A stretch of 63,139 nucleotides of DNA from JBBRMW01 sp038239365 (lineage in GTDB: Bacteria; Chloroflexota; Anaerolineae; Aggregatilineales; UBA2796): assembly GCA_038239365.1 (NCBI GenBank), contig JBBSEU010000004.1, positions 1 through 63,139 on the forward strand, read 5' to 3'. Below are positions 1 to 7,775 of the stretch, piece after piece. The translations under genes and the position numbers were made by a program. The notes beneath the pieces were generated by a model. The model saw nothing but the letters and a program-made list of their open reading frames with translations. It had not been told where the DNA came from and did not search any database. The stretch's first letter is position 1, and each line of letters starts with the position of its first letter.

Positions 1-360
1 ATCTGGCGCGGCGCGTGACAGGATGTACTCGGAAGGCACATCCTCCGAGAGATTCTCTGGGCTGTGCAGCGCGTTCGCCGGAATGTAGATGAAGTCGCCG
101 GGATGCAGATCGATGAACTTTTCGAGCTTCGGGCCGAAGTACACACGATTGCTGCCGCTCACCGTGAAGGCAATCGACTCGTAGGGGTGATAGTGCGGCG
201 TGATCTTCGTAGCGGGCGGCAATGTGCCGTAGTGCATACTCAGGCCAACCGTTCCGGCGCTCTTATCGGTAACGCCCGATGGTCGCATCAAGAAGCCGCG
301 ATCCGAGTGAACCACTGGTCCCGCTGAACTAACTACTACGCAATCCTGTTCGTTGTTCAT
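1..360 (-). CDS. Cupin-domain protein, 3' end beyond the window
   Basis: The reading frame is open from an ATG at 360 down to base 1 (120 codons) and continues off the left edge. It has a typical small beta-barrel cupin signature: a metal-site motif PHYHPYE followed some 35 residues later by PGDFIYIPANALH, i.e. the two His, one Glu and late His that normally hold a metal ion. It lies 64 bases downstream of a BacA-like gene on the same strand. In bacilysin synthesis the BacA decarboxylase is followed by the cupin isomerase BacB, so a paired job is possible, but this is inferred from position only. The C-terminal part is unseen, so a single or double cupin cannot be told apart. Confidence 0.8.
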   Translation of the reverse strand, partial: MNNEQDCVVVSSAGPVVHSDRGFLMRPSGVTDKSAGTVGLSMHYGTLPPATKITPHYHPYESIAFTVSGSNRVYFGPKLEKFIDLHPGDFIYIPANALHSPENLSEDVPSEYILSRAAPD

Positions 361-386
361 AATTTTCATCCCTTCCGAGTATCTAG

Positions 387-420
387 CCCCTCGCCTTCGG
401 GAGAGGGGTTGGGGTGAGGG
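387..420. repeat. Dispersed palindromic repeat, copy 1
   Basis: CCCCTC (387-392) pairs with GAGGGG (403-408) around a GCCTTCGGGA loop and is followed by TTGGGGTGAGGG. A second related copy in reverse orientation lies at 41912-41940 inside a histidine kinase gene. This copy fills most of the gap between the cupin and the BacA-like gene. Confidence 0.6.
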
Positions 421-424
421 CTTA

Positions 425-1021
425 TCACGCCACTTGCATCGCCGCGATCTCAGTCGTAGCACGTTTGGCGGCTTCATCCGGCTGGGTGAAGACCAGCCAG
501 GGCATCATCGTACCGGGACGCAGCACATTATAGATGTGCAACCCAAAATGATGGGCGCACAGACGGTTCGTAATCGCAATCGCCTGATCGGGTCGCGCCA
601 GGAGTGTCGTGCAGGCTTTGGAGTTGCTGGTCACAAATTCATGTTCATCGTAGTCGACGCCTGTTTCGGGCAGCAGCGGCACAGTGGCTGGGTGATGAAA
701 GAGCGTCTTTACGTGGGCTGGTTTTTTCGGCTCGATCCCAACCAATACCAATGACGGAATCCGCATCACGAAGGTTTCCTTAACCATCAGGTCTTCATCG
801 AAGATCAGAAAGCCCAGTTTCGGGTAAGCGCCCGCCACCAGACAGGCATCGATCTTGCCAAGTTTTACGTCGTTGGCCGCTTCTTCATATGTCGGATAGG
901 GATCAATGCGTTCGGCCTTGCCCCATTGGCGGGCAATGCTAAAACTACAGGTCAGGCAACTGGGTTCATCACAGAGCGTGCCCAGCACGGGATAATCGAA
1001 TTTGGTATTCACAGAGTCCAC
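425..1021 (-). CDS. BacA / prephenate dehydratase-like protein
   Basis: 198 residues, GTG start at 1021. The fold resembles the catalytic domain of prephenate dehydratase and prephenate decarboxylase (BacA): an early YPVLGT strand, a central AGAYPK segment, and a C-terminal SNSKACTT...QAIAITN...FGLHI block that matches the S/A-rich, ITNELA-x4-YGL end of BacA as I recall it. There is no ACT domain and no TRF catalytic triplet, both of which are present in the true prephenate dehydratase at 43570. The enzyme would act in the cytoplasm on prephenate or a related keto acid. The following cupin gene recalls the bacA-bacB order. The N-terminus has unusual cysteines (CDEPSCLTC). It could equally be a substrate-binding protein of unknown ligand; the family call is moderate, the exact reaction unknown. 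Confidence 0.6.
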   Translation of the reverse strand: MDSVNTKFDYPVLGTLCDEPSCLTCSFSIARQWGKAERIDPYPTYEEAANDVKLGKIDACLVAGAYPKLGFLIFDEDLMVKETFVMRIPSLVLVGIEPKKPAHVKTLFHHPATVPLLPETGVDYDEHEFVTSNSKACTTLLARPDQAIAITNRLCAHHFGLHIYNVLRPGTMMPWLVFTQPDEAAKRATTEIAAMQVA

Positions 1022-1132
1022 AGATCAATTCGCCTCTCAACCTGGCTCAATAATATAACGCTATCGCGCAAAGCGTGTGAAGAAATTATGAAATATTTCT
1101 AACAATCTCAAAATGTTGAATGGCGCAACCTA

Positions 1133-1162
1133 TTGACATTCCAAAATAGATCGCTCTATAAT
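1133..1162 (+). promoter_or_regulatory. Sigma-70 type promoter of the MarR gene
   Basis: TTGACA at 1133-1138 and TATAAT at 1157-1162 are both perfect consensus boxes with an 18-base spacer. The start point would fall near 1169, inside the palindrome that follows. Confidence 0.8.
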
Positions 1163-1163
1163 G

Positions 1164-1177
1164 GTTGATGTATCAAC
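1164..1177. promoter_or_regulatory. Palindromic operator, probably for the MarR protein
   Basis: GTTGAT-GT-ATCAAC is a perfect inverted repeat starting one base after the -10 box. TTGAT/ATCAA half sites are common for MarR regulators. Its place at the expected start point fits repression of the regulator's own gene. Confidence 0.65.
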
Positions 1178-1273
1178 TATTTGGCAGTTGACCCGGCAAA
1201 ACGCTAGACTTCTCTTAAATATTTGGAGTTAGCGTGAAGGCCTGACCACTTTTCTTTTTTGAGTGCATAAATT

Positions 1274-1750
1274 TTGGCTTTGAAGACGTATCGACTGATC
1301 AATGAAGTATTCCTGCTGGGCGATGATATTGATCGTCAGCTATTCAGCCGTTTCTCGCTGACGGTTCGGCAGTATCACCTGCTCAACTGGTTAGATCGCA
1401 AAGGGCAAGCCGGCCTCACCGAACTGGCGCAACTGCTGCTATGTGACAAAAGTAACGTGACGGGTATCGTGCGCCGCCTGGACAGTGCGGGGTTGATCGA
1501 AAAAGTGCCAAGTGCAGATCGGCGGTTTACGCTGGTTAAACTGACCGCAGAGGGTAAACGCATCCATGATCAGGCCGAAGCCGCTTTGTTGCAATCCATC
1601 GCCGGGCGTTTTGTGGAAGTGCCGGACGGTGAACATGAACAACTCCAGGAACTTCTGGCGCAAGTGTACGAACGACTGCGTACTTATCTAAAAAATCCTG
1701 AAACTTTGGAAGTAGTTAGAAACGGTAAGGGGGTGATGTCTCAGCCGTAG
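1274..1750 (+). CDS. MarR-family transcriptional regulator
   Basis: 158 residues. The winged helix-turn-helix is clear: a QYHLLNWL helix, LTELAQLLLCDKSNVTGIVRRL recognition region (in two parts around residues 45-67) and a wing DRRFTLVKLTAEG. MarR proteins bind DNA as dimers and often release it when a small phenolic or similar ligand binds. A stop codon at 1268-1270 in the same frame forces the start to 1271 or later, so the TTG at 1274 is the best choice although the ribosome site is weak. The gene is headed by a consensus promoter with a palindrome and is followed 71 bases later by the maltodextrin importer, which it might also control. Confidence 0.85.
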   Translation: MALKTYRLINEVFLLGDDIDRQLFSRFSLTVRQYHLLNWLDRKGQAGLTELAQLLLCDKSNVTGIVRRLDSAGLIEKVPSADRRFTLVKLTAEGKRIHDQAEAALLQSIAGRFVEVPDGEHEQLQELLAQVYERLRTYLKNPETLEVVRNGKGVMSQP

Positions 1751-1821
1751 TCCGTGTCGTTGACTCTTGCCTAACGTTAAGTCAGTTTCTCGTTTTTGTT
1801 CGTTTTAGAGGAGTTTTTTCC

Positions 1822-3087
1822 ATGAATAGCAAACGTCTCTCCCTGATGGCGCTGGCCGTTGTGTTTGTGGCGCTGTTCGCGCTGCAAAGCATGGCTGGCA
1901 CGCACACCCTGGCCGCACAAGCGACTGCCGCCGCTACACAAGCACCCACCGCTACTCCCGCGCCGACTTACGTCAAATCAACCGAAGGCTCATTGGTCGT
2001 CTGGGTCGATAAAGATCGAACGGCGATGGTCGAAAAGCTGGGCGCTGACTTCACCAAGAAGTACAACGTCCCGGTTCGCGTCCAGCAGTTCGGCTTCGGC
2101 GATGTGCGAAACAACTTCGTGTTGGCGTCGCCCGTCGGTGAAGGCCCGGATGTGGCGCTGGCCGCCCACGACTGGCTGGGTCAGTATGTGAGCAATGGTC
2201 TCGTGGCCGAAATTGATCTGGGCGACAAGACCAAGTCACTTGACCCTGTAGGCGTCAAGGCATTCAGCTACGGCGGCAAGCAGTACGGTTTGCCGTACTC
2301 GACAGAAGCCATCGCCCTGTACTACAACAAAGATTTGATCCCCACGCCACCCGCTACCTGGAAAGAAGCCATCGACATCGCCAAGAAACTGGTGGCCGAT
2401 AAGAAGGTCGATCTGGGTATCGCTATCCCGCAAGACCCGTATCACCACTTCCCGATCATCAGCGGCTTTGGCGGCTATGTGTTTGGTCTGGATAAGGCCG
2501 GCGCATATAATCCTTCCGATGTGGGTCTCGACAGCGACGGCGCGATCAAGGCTGCCAATGAGTTGGCCGCACTGGTGAAGGCAGGCGTCCTCAAAGAAGG
2601 CGTCGATGGCAAAGACCTGTTCACAAAAGGCAAGCTGGCGATGTTCATCAGCGGGCCGTGGAACCTGGCCGACGTTCGTAAGAGCGGTGTGAACTACGGT
2701 ATCGCCAAGATTCCGTCGGAAGATGGCGCTGCTCATCCATTCGTCGGTGCCAATGGTTTTGTGATCAACAAGTTCAGCAAGAACCTGCTGTTGGCGCAAG
2801 CGTTCCTGCTCGACTACGTGGCGACGGACGAAGGTATGCAGTTGCTGTACGATGCGGTTCCCGCGAATACCGCCTGGCTGCCGCTCCGCGCCAAGATCAA
2901 GGATCCTGATCTGTTGCAGTTCAGCGCCTCTGCTGCCGATGGTATTCCAATGCCCTCCATTCCGGCGATGAATTCGGTCTGGAATGCGTTTGGTAACGCG
3001 ATCAACCTGATCTACCAACAGAAGGGTGATCCGGCGCAAATCATGAAGGATGCGGCCAAGAGCATCCGTGACGAGATCGCCAAGTAA
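1822..3087 (+). CDS. malE: Maltose/maltodextrin-type ABC substrate-binding protein
   Basis: 421 residues. A signal peptide (about residues 1-33, ending near ALQSMAGTHTLAAQA) is followed by an Ala/Thr/Pro linker and then a type-1 solute-binding fold (LVVWVDKD..., GPDVALAAHDWLGQY, AMFISGPWN, GANGFVINKFSK, ending in PAMNSVWNAFGNAI). These are typical MalE-like motifs. There is no lipobox cysteine, so how it stays at the membrane is unclear; the linker suggests an anchored or wall-space location. RBS AGGAG lies 8 bases upstream of the ATG. It is followed by two permease genes and a GH13 enzyme, which together point to import and breakdown of maltodextrins or cyclodextrins. The gene symbol is by family. 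Confidence 0.88.
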   Translation: MNSKRLSLMALAVVFVALFALQSMAGTHTLAAQATAAATQAPTATPAPTYVKSTEGSLVVWVDKDRTAMVEKLGADFTKKYNVPVRVQQFGFGDVRNNFVLASPVGEGPDVALAAHDWLGQYVSNGLVAEIDLGDKTKSLDPVGVKAFSYGGKQYGLPYSTEAIALYYNKDLIPTPPATWKEAIDIAKKLVADKKVDLGIAIPQDPYHHFPIISGFGGYVFGLDKAGAYNPSDVGLDSDGAIKAANELAALVKAGVLKEGVDGKDLFTKGKLAMFISGPWNLADVRKSGVNYGIAKIPSEDGAAHPFVGANGFVINKFSKNLLLAQAFLLDYVATDEGMQLLYDAVPANTAWLPLRAKIKDPDLLQFSASAADGIPMPSIPAMNSVWNAFGNAINLIYQQKGDPAQIMKDAAKSIRDEIAK

Positions 3088-3100
3088 AACCTGTTCCATT

Positions 3101-3126
3101 GCGGGGGCACGCTGCTGTGCCCCCGC
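3101..3126 (+). terminator. Hairpin between malE and malF
   Basis: GCGGGGGCAC (3101-3110) and GTGCCCCCGC (3117-3126) form a perfect 10-bp stem with a 6-base loop, 13 bases after the malE stop, with AGTTTT behind it. Such stems between binding-protein and permease genes often stabilise the upstream message or stop part of transcription, giving more binding protein than permease. Confidence 0.7.
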
Positions 3127-3197
3127 AGTTTTACAACCGCCGTTCGTTGCGAAAGGCGTTCGGCAGAATCGAAAATCAAATACGAACCGAGGTCGTT

Positions 3198-4772
3198 ATG
3201 CTTTCTGCGCCCCCTTCTTTAAGATTACTACTTATCCGTATCGGCTTCCTGGCAATTCTTGATATTTTTGCTGTGCAACTTACGCTGGTACTGGGAACGC
3301 GCGTTAGCCCGGTGCTGGGGTTTCTGATCGGCGGTTTTACGATTTTTGTGAATATTGTTTTCCTGGATGACCGCCTTTACCCCTGGCGTTGGATTTCGCC
3401 TGCCCTGGCCGGCATGGTGCTGCTGGTTGTATATCCGATTGGCTATTCTTTAGTCACCGCTTTTTTCAACTATGGCGATGGGCACATGTTGAATAAAGAG
3501 CAGGTCATCGCCCAGTTTGAAGGCGACTATTATTCGCCCGCCAACGCAACGACCTATCAGGCAACGGTTTATCAGTCGCCAGCGGGCAAGTTTCGCTTTT
3601 GGTTAACAGCACCCGACGGCAAAACCTATATTGGTTCGCCTGATGATGCGGCACTCAAGGTGATAGCGGCGGATGACGCTAGTGTTGGGGAACGGGATGC
3701 CAAAGGTATTCCGAAAGCATTGGGCGATTACGCACGCATTGGCGTGCAGACCGTCGCGCAGCAGCTCCAAAATGTGACGATACCTGACCCACCTAACCAG
3801 ATTCGATTGACGCGCATTCAATTGTTGACGCAAACCTTCGAGGCCAAAGCACAGCTTCGCCGCCACACCTATGATCCGGTCAAAGACACCATGACCGACA
3901 ACGAAAGCGGAAAAGTTTATCGCAACGAACGCGGCACCTTTACGCTCGGTGAAGGTGATACCAAAGAGATACTCAATCCCGGTTTTGCGGCGTTTATCGG
4001 GTTGGATAACCTGCTGCGCGTTGTCGCCGATCAGAATGTGCGCGATCCGTTTTGGCGGGTTTTTGGCTGGACGCTGCTCTTTTCAGGTGGAAGCGTGCTT
4101 TCTACCTTCGCGCTGGGGCTTGGCTTTGCGATGATCCTAAATGACAAGGATTTGCCATTGCGTCCACTGTGGCGTTCATTTTTGATCATCCCTTATGCGG
4201 TGCCCGGCTATCTAACGGCTGTCGTTTGGAAAGGGTTGCTCAACCCGAACTACGGGCCGATCAATAATCTGCTACTTAGTTTGACGGGTGTTTCGCCAAA
4301 TTGGTGGGCGGACCCGGGTTTAGCCAAGTTCGCCATTTTGTTCATCAATTTATATTTGGGCTTCCCCTACATGATGCTCATCTGTCTGGGCGCGTTGCAA
4401 AGCATCCCACAGGATATGTTTGAAGCGGCCATGATCGACGGCGCAAGCAGTCGGCAGCGTTTCCAATTCGTTTTGCTGCCCATGCTGTTGGTGGCGGTTG
4501 GCCCCTTGCTGGTAGCGAGTTTCGCCTATAACTTCAACAATTTCACGCTGATTGAAATCGTGAACGCTGGCGGCCCCCCGATCTCCGCCGGAACAGTGGC
4601 CGGACACACCGATATTTTGATCTCGTATACTTACCGACTCGCGTTTTCAGGCGCGCGTGGTGCCGATTATGGTTTCGCCGCTGCGATCAGCATCTTTATC
4701 TTTTTGATCGTGGGTACGCTCACTTTCGTCAATTTTCGGTTCACTCGTCAGCTTGAGGAGGTTAACGGCTAA
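3198..4772 (+). CDS. malF: Maltodextrin ABC transporter permease, MalF type
   Basis: 524 residues from the ATG at 3198, which has GAGGT 4 bases upstream. A longer reading from a TTG at 3099 would run through the hairpin and is rejected. The N-terminal third holds several membrane spans, then a long polar insert (about residues 90-260, with LTAPDGKTYIG) that corresponds to the large external P2 loop of MalF, which docks the binding protein. The C-terminal half is a standard binding-protein-dependent permease domain with the EAA loop EAAMIDGASSRQRF that contacts the ATPase. The stop codon overlaps the start of malG by one base (TAATG). No ATPase gene (malK/msmX) is present in the window, so it must be encoded elsewhere. 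Confidence 0.9.
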   Translation: MLSAPPSLRLLLIRIGFLAILDIFAVQLTLVLGTRVSPVLGFLIGGFTIFVNIVFLDDRLYPWRWISPALAGMVLLVVYPIGYSLVTAFFNYGDGHMLNKEQVIAQFEGDYYSPANATTYQATVYQSPAGKFRFWLTAPDGKTYIGSPDDAALKVIAADDASVGERDAKGIPKALGDYARIGVQTVAQQLQNVTIPDPPNQIRLTRIQLLTQTFEAKAQLRRHTYDPVKDTMTDNESGKVYRNERGTFTLGEGDTKEILNPGFAAFIGLDNLLRVVADQNVRDPFWRVFGWTLLFSGGSVLSTFALGLGFAMILNDKDLPLRPLWRSFLIIPYAVPGYLTAVVWKGLLNPNYGPINNLLLSLTGVSPNWWADPGLAKFAILFINLYLGFPYMMLICLGALQSIPQDMFEAAMIDGASSRQRFQFVLLPMLLVAVGPLLVASFAYNFNNFTLIEIVNAGGPPISAGTVAGHTDILISYTYRLAFSGARGADYGFAAAISIFIFLIVGTLTFVNFRFTRQLEEVNG

Positions 4773-5677
4773 TGGCTACTGTAACGGCTGCAAAGAACAC
4801 GCGAGTCCAGGCAACCGGACCGGTGATTGGCAATCGTCTCGGTTGGCGGGCATTCCGGTTAATCGCGGTGTTCCTGGGTACTATTTTTGCATTGTATCCG
4901 GTATTGATCGTCATCGGCGCGTCGCTCGATCCCACCAATTCACTCTCCGGCCAGACCTTGATCCCGCGCAATATCACGTTTGATAATTACGCCAAATTGT
5001 TCGACTCGACACAAATTTCGATTTTCACCTGGCTCTGGAATTCGATCAAGGTGTCAACGATCACCACCTTTATCACGCTCACGCTGACCACGTTTGCCGC
5101 CTTTGCCTTTTCGCGCTTTCGCTATAAGTATCGCCGTGCAACACTGTTGGCAACATTGGTTATTCAGGTGTTCCCCAGCATCCTGTCGCTGGTCGCCTTT
5201 TATCTGCTGCTGCAACAGCTTGGTAACATCGTCCCCTGGCTTGGGTTGAACACGCACGGCGGCTTGATCCTGATCTATTGTGGCGGGGCATTGGGCGCAA
5301 ACGCCTGGCTGATGAAGGGTTACTTCGATACGATCCCGCGCGAATTGGATGAGTCGGCGCAAGTCGATGGGGCATCGCATCTAACCGTCTTCTTCCGCAT
5401 CGTTTTACCCCTGATTCGCCCAATCCTGGCTGTGATTGGTTTGCTGGCATTCGTCGGCACCTTCAATGATTTTTTGCTGCCGCGCATTCTGTTGAAAAGC
5501 GTCGATCAATACACATTAGCAGTTGGTTTGACCACTTTTCTGGATAAGAACTACACCAAAGAGTGGGGCATCTTCGCCGCAGGTGCGCTTATTGGCGCGG
5601 GGCCGATCATCGCCTTGTTCCTGGTTCTGCAAACGCAGTTTATCGCGGGTCTCTCGGCGGGCGCAGTGAAGGGCTAA
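4772..5677 (+). CDS. malG: Maltodextrin ABC transporter permease, MalG type
   Basis: 301 residues, start ATG overlapping the malF stop. Six membrane spans are visible, with the EAA-loop equivalent ELDESAQVDGASHLTVFF around residue 190 and the common C-terminal segment FNDFLLPRILL. It forms the transmembrane pore with MalF. Translational coupling through TAATG supports a matched amount of the two permeases. It ends 8 bases before the GH13 gene, so all four genes are likely one transcript. Confidence 0.9.
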   Translation: MATVTAAKNTRVQATGPVIGNRLGWRAFRLIAVFLGTIFALYPVLIVIGASLDPTNSLSGQTLIPRNITFDNYAKLFDSTQISIFTWLWNSIKVSTITTFITLTLTTFAAFAFSRFRYKYRRATLLATLVIQVFPSILSLVAFYLLLQQLGNIVPWLGLNTHGGLILIYCGGALGANAWLMKGYFDTIPRELDESAQVDGASHLTVFFRIVLPLIRPILAVIGLLAFVGTFNDFLLPRILLKSVDQYTLAVGLTTFLDKNYTKEWGIFAAGALIGAGPIIALFLVLQTQFIAGLSAGAVKG

Positions 5678-5685
5678 ATCAAACT

Positions 5686-7485
5686 ATGACCGACAACGCA
5701 ACAGGCATTGGCGATTTCATCTTTGGGACACTGGCAACCAATGCGGATCGCATGGAGTCGGTCATTGGTGGCTGGCGCGGACTCTCTGCCCCGGCCTTCG
5801 AGATGCGCGACGGCACGGCTCAAATTGCCGTAACCGTCGGGCCGGAAACGCCGATTGACGACGTGACACTGTACTTCACGACGGACGGCAGCGATCCGAC
5901 CTCCGGCGCGGCCACAATCTCGGAGCGCGCCTTCAAGGAATACCCACCTGTGTGGGATACGCTGCTGTGGGGCTATCTGCGCCGTTTCGAGGCGACAATT
6001 CCGGCGTCGATGCTGCCCACACAGGGTATGCTGCGTTATCGAGTTGCGGGCGTCACACTTTCGGGTGAGATCGTTCACTCGGCGGGTGGTCAGCGGTTTT
6101 CCCATTCGCTGAGCAGCTACCCGATCCCGGAATGGGTCAAAAACGGCGTGATCTACCATGTTTTTGTAGATCGCTTCTCAACTGATGGCGGCAAACCGTT
6201 CGCGGATCATTCTAATCTGGCTGGCTTTTACGGCGGGACGATTCGCGGCGTCACCGAACGGCTTGATTATCTGTCTGAGTTGGGCGCAAGCATATTGTGG
6301 TTATCTCCGATCTTTCCGTCGCCGTCGCATCATGGCTACGATGTGCTGAATTACATGGACGTTGAGCCGCGTCTTGGCACGAAAGCCGATCTCAAGGCGC
6401 TGGTTGAGGCGGCACACGCTCGCGGAATACGTATCCTGCTCGATTTTGTGCCGAGCCATCTCTCGAATGAACACCCATTTTTCAAATCGGCGCAGACCGA
6501 TCCCAATTCGCCGTATCGTGATTATTTCACCTTCACGCATTGGCCGGACGAATACACAGCATTTTTTGGCGTCAAATCGCTGCCGTCGATCAACAGTGAG
6601 AACAGCGACGCACGCGCCTACCTGATCGACAGCGCCGTGTACTGGATGCGTGATTTTGGCGTGGATGGCTTCCGACTCGATTATGCCTATGCGCCGAGTC
6701 ATGACTTCTGGGCGGATTTTTACGCGGCGATCAAAGCGGTCAATCCCGAAGCGTTCACCGTTGGCGAAATCGTGGAGACGCCCGAACTCTTGCGAAGCTA
6801 CGAAGGGCGCATGACAGGCGCGCTGGATTTTCACTTTTTGCAGGCGATCCGCAAGACGTTCGTCTATGACACGATGTCGATTGAGCAGTTCGACGATTGG
6901 CTGCACCGCCATACCGCCTACTTCAACGGTCATGATTTTGTGCTGCCGACCTTTCTGGATAATCACGACATGAACCGCATCCTGTGGGCAGCACAGGGCG
7001 ATAAACGGCGGCTCAAACTGGCAGCACTGCTTCAATTCACGCTGCCTGCCACGCCAACGATCTATTACGGTACAGAGATCGGCCTGAGTCAGCAGCGCGA
7101 TATTCGGCAGAATGGCCTGGGCATTCTGGAAGAGTCGCGTTTGCCAATGACCTGGGATGCTATCGACGCCGATCTACTGGCCTATTACAAGCGGTTGATC
7201 GCCATCCGGCACGAGATCGCGGCGGCATTGGCCGGATCACGCCAAACATTGATCGTCGATGGGCAAAATGGGCGCTATGTATATGGCTATTATGCCGAAG
7301 GTGGGCAAGCTGATGGGGAACTAGCTGTGCTGGTTTTGCTCAATCACTCGGCTCAAGAGAATATTATCACTTTGAATGTGCCGGGCAACTGGCAGGATGT
7401 GTTCACCGACGAAACACATGCAGATAACCAAACCGTTTCAATCCCGCTTGCGCCATTCAGCGGTACAGTATTGAAACGGTGTTGA
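5686..7485 (+). CDS. GH13 alpha-glucan hydrolase (cyclomaltodextrinase / neopullulanase-like)
   Basis: 599 residues from ATG 5686, just after malG. An N-terminal beta-sandwich domain of the CBM34 kind (about residues 25-145; FTTDGSDPTSG) is followed by a TIM barrel with all four GH13 regions: DFVPSH, GFRLDYA with nucleophile D332, VGEIVE with acid/base E361, and FLDNHD with D428. A C-terminal beta domain closes the protein. No signal peptide is seen, so it would act in the cytoplasm on maltodextrins or cyclodextrins brought in by the linked transporter. CBM34-bearing members are usually cyclomaltodextrinase, maltogenic amylase or neopullulanase; the exact preference cannot be read from the sequence. 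Confidence 0.88.
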   Translation: MTDNATGIGDFIFGTLATNADRMESVIGGWRGLSAPAFEMRDGTAQIAVTVGPETPIDDVTLYFTTDGSDPTSGAATISERAFKEYPPVWDTLLWGYLRRFEATIPASMLPTQGMLRYRVAGVTLSGEIVHSAGGQRFSHSLSSYPIPEWVKNGVIYHVFVDRFSTDGGKPFADHSNLAGFYGGTIRGVTERLDYLSELGASILWLSPIFPSPSHHGYDVLNYMDVEPRLGTKADLKALVEAAHARGIRILLDFVPSHLSNEHPFFKSAQTDPNSPYRDYFTFTHWPDEYTAFFGVKSLPSINSENSDARAYLIDSAVYWMRDFGVDGFRLDYAYAPSHDFWADFYAAIKAVNPEAFTVGEIVETPELLRSYEGRMTGALDFHFLQAIRKTFVYDTMSIEQFDDWLHRHTAYFNGHDFVLPTFLDNHDMNRILWAAQGDKRRLKLAALLQFTLPATPTIYYGTEIGLSQQRDIRQNGLGILEESRLPMTWDAIDADLLAYYKRLIAIRHEIAAALAGSRQTLIVDGQNGRYVYGYYAEGGQADGELAVLVLLNHSAQENIITLNVPGNWQDVFTDETHADNQTVSIPLAPFSGTVLKRC

Positions 7486-7500
7486 TTGAGGCGTAAAGTG

Positions 7501-7773
7501 ATGTTCAAGCGATTTGCGTTGGCTGTCGTACTGTTGGGGATGTTAACATTATCAGTGGGTTGTTCATCAAACTCGTTTCTGTCCAGTACGGTATCAGATG
7601 CTCAATACACGATTGATGTGATGACCATCCAAGCAATTAACGCCAGTGATGCCAAAGCCACAAAGGACGCAGCCTTTAATGCGCTTTTCGATAATCCTGA
7701 TGCGGACTATATGAGCCAAAACCCGCATTGCAAATCAGGCAAAGCGGGATGCTGTAGAACGCTGGCGCAATAA
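7501..7773 (+). CDS. Small lipoprotein, possibly frameshifted at its 3' end
   Basis: 90 residues from ATG 7501, with GAGG 9 bases upstream; the upstream TTG at 7486 is less likely. A lipoprotein signal ends in LSVGC with the lipidated Cys at residue 21. The rest has no family I recognise. The last 20 residues look unnatural and Cys-rich, whereas the +1 frame right after 7714 reads AKTRIANQAKRDAVERWRNN and on to a TAG at 7802-7804, a much more protein-like amphipathic tail. A single-base indel near 7711-7715 would join them. If so, the true 3' end overlaps the convergent MFS gene. Confidence 0.55.
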   Translation: MFKRFALAVVLLGMLTLSVGCSSNSFLSSTVSDAQYTIDVMTIQAINASDAKATKDAAFNALFDNPDADYMSQNPHCKSGKAGCCRTLAQ

Positions 7774-7775
7774 TC

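Noticed and set aside
1760..1784. Operator before malE (TGACT...TAACGTTA...AGTCA)
   Set aside because: The TGACT/AGTCA arms and the TAACGTTA centre are not concentric, and no -10 box fits, so a site is not supported.
3099..3197. Upstream TTG start of malF
   Set aside because: The reading would cross a 10-bp perfect stem; the ATG at 3198 has a ribosome site and begins a normal membrane N-terminus.
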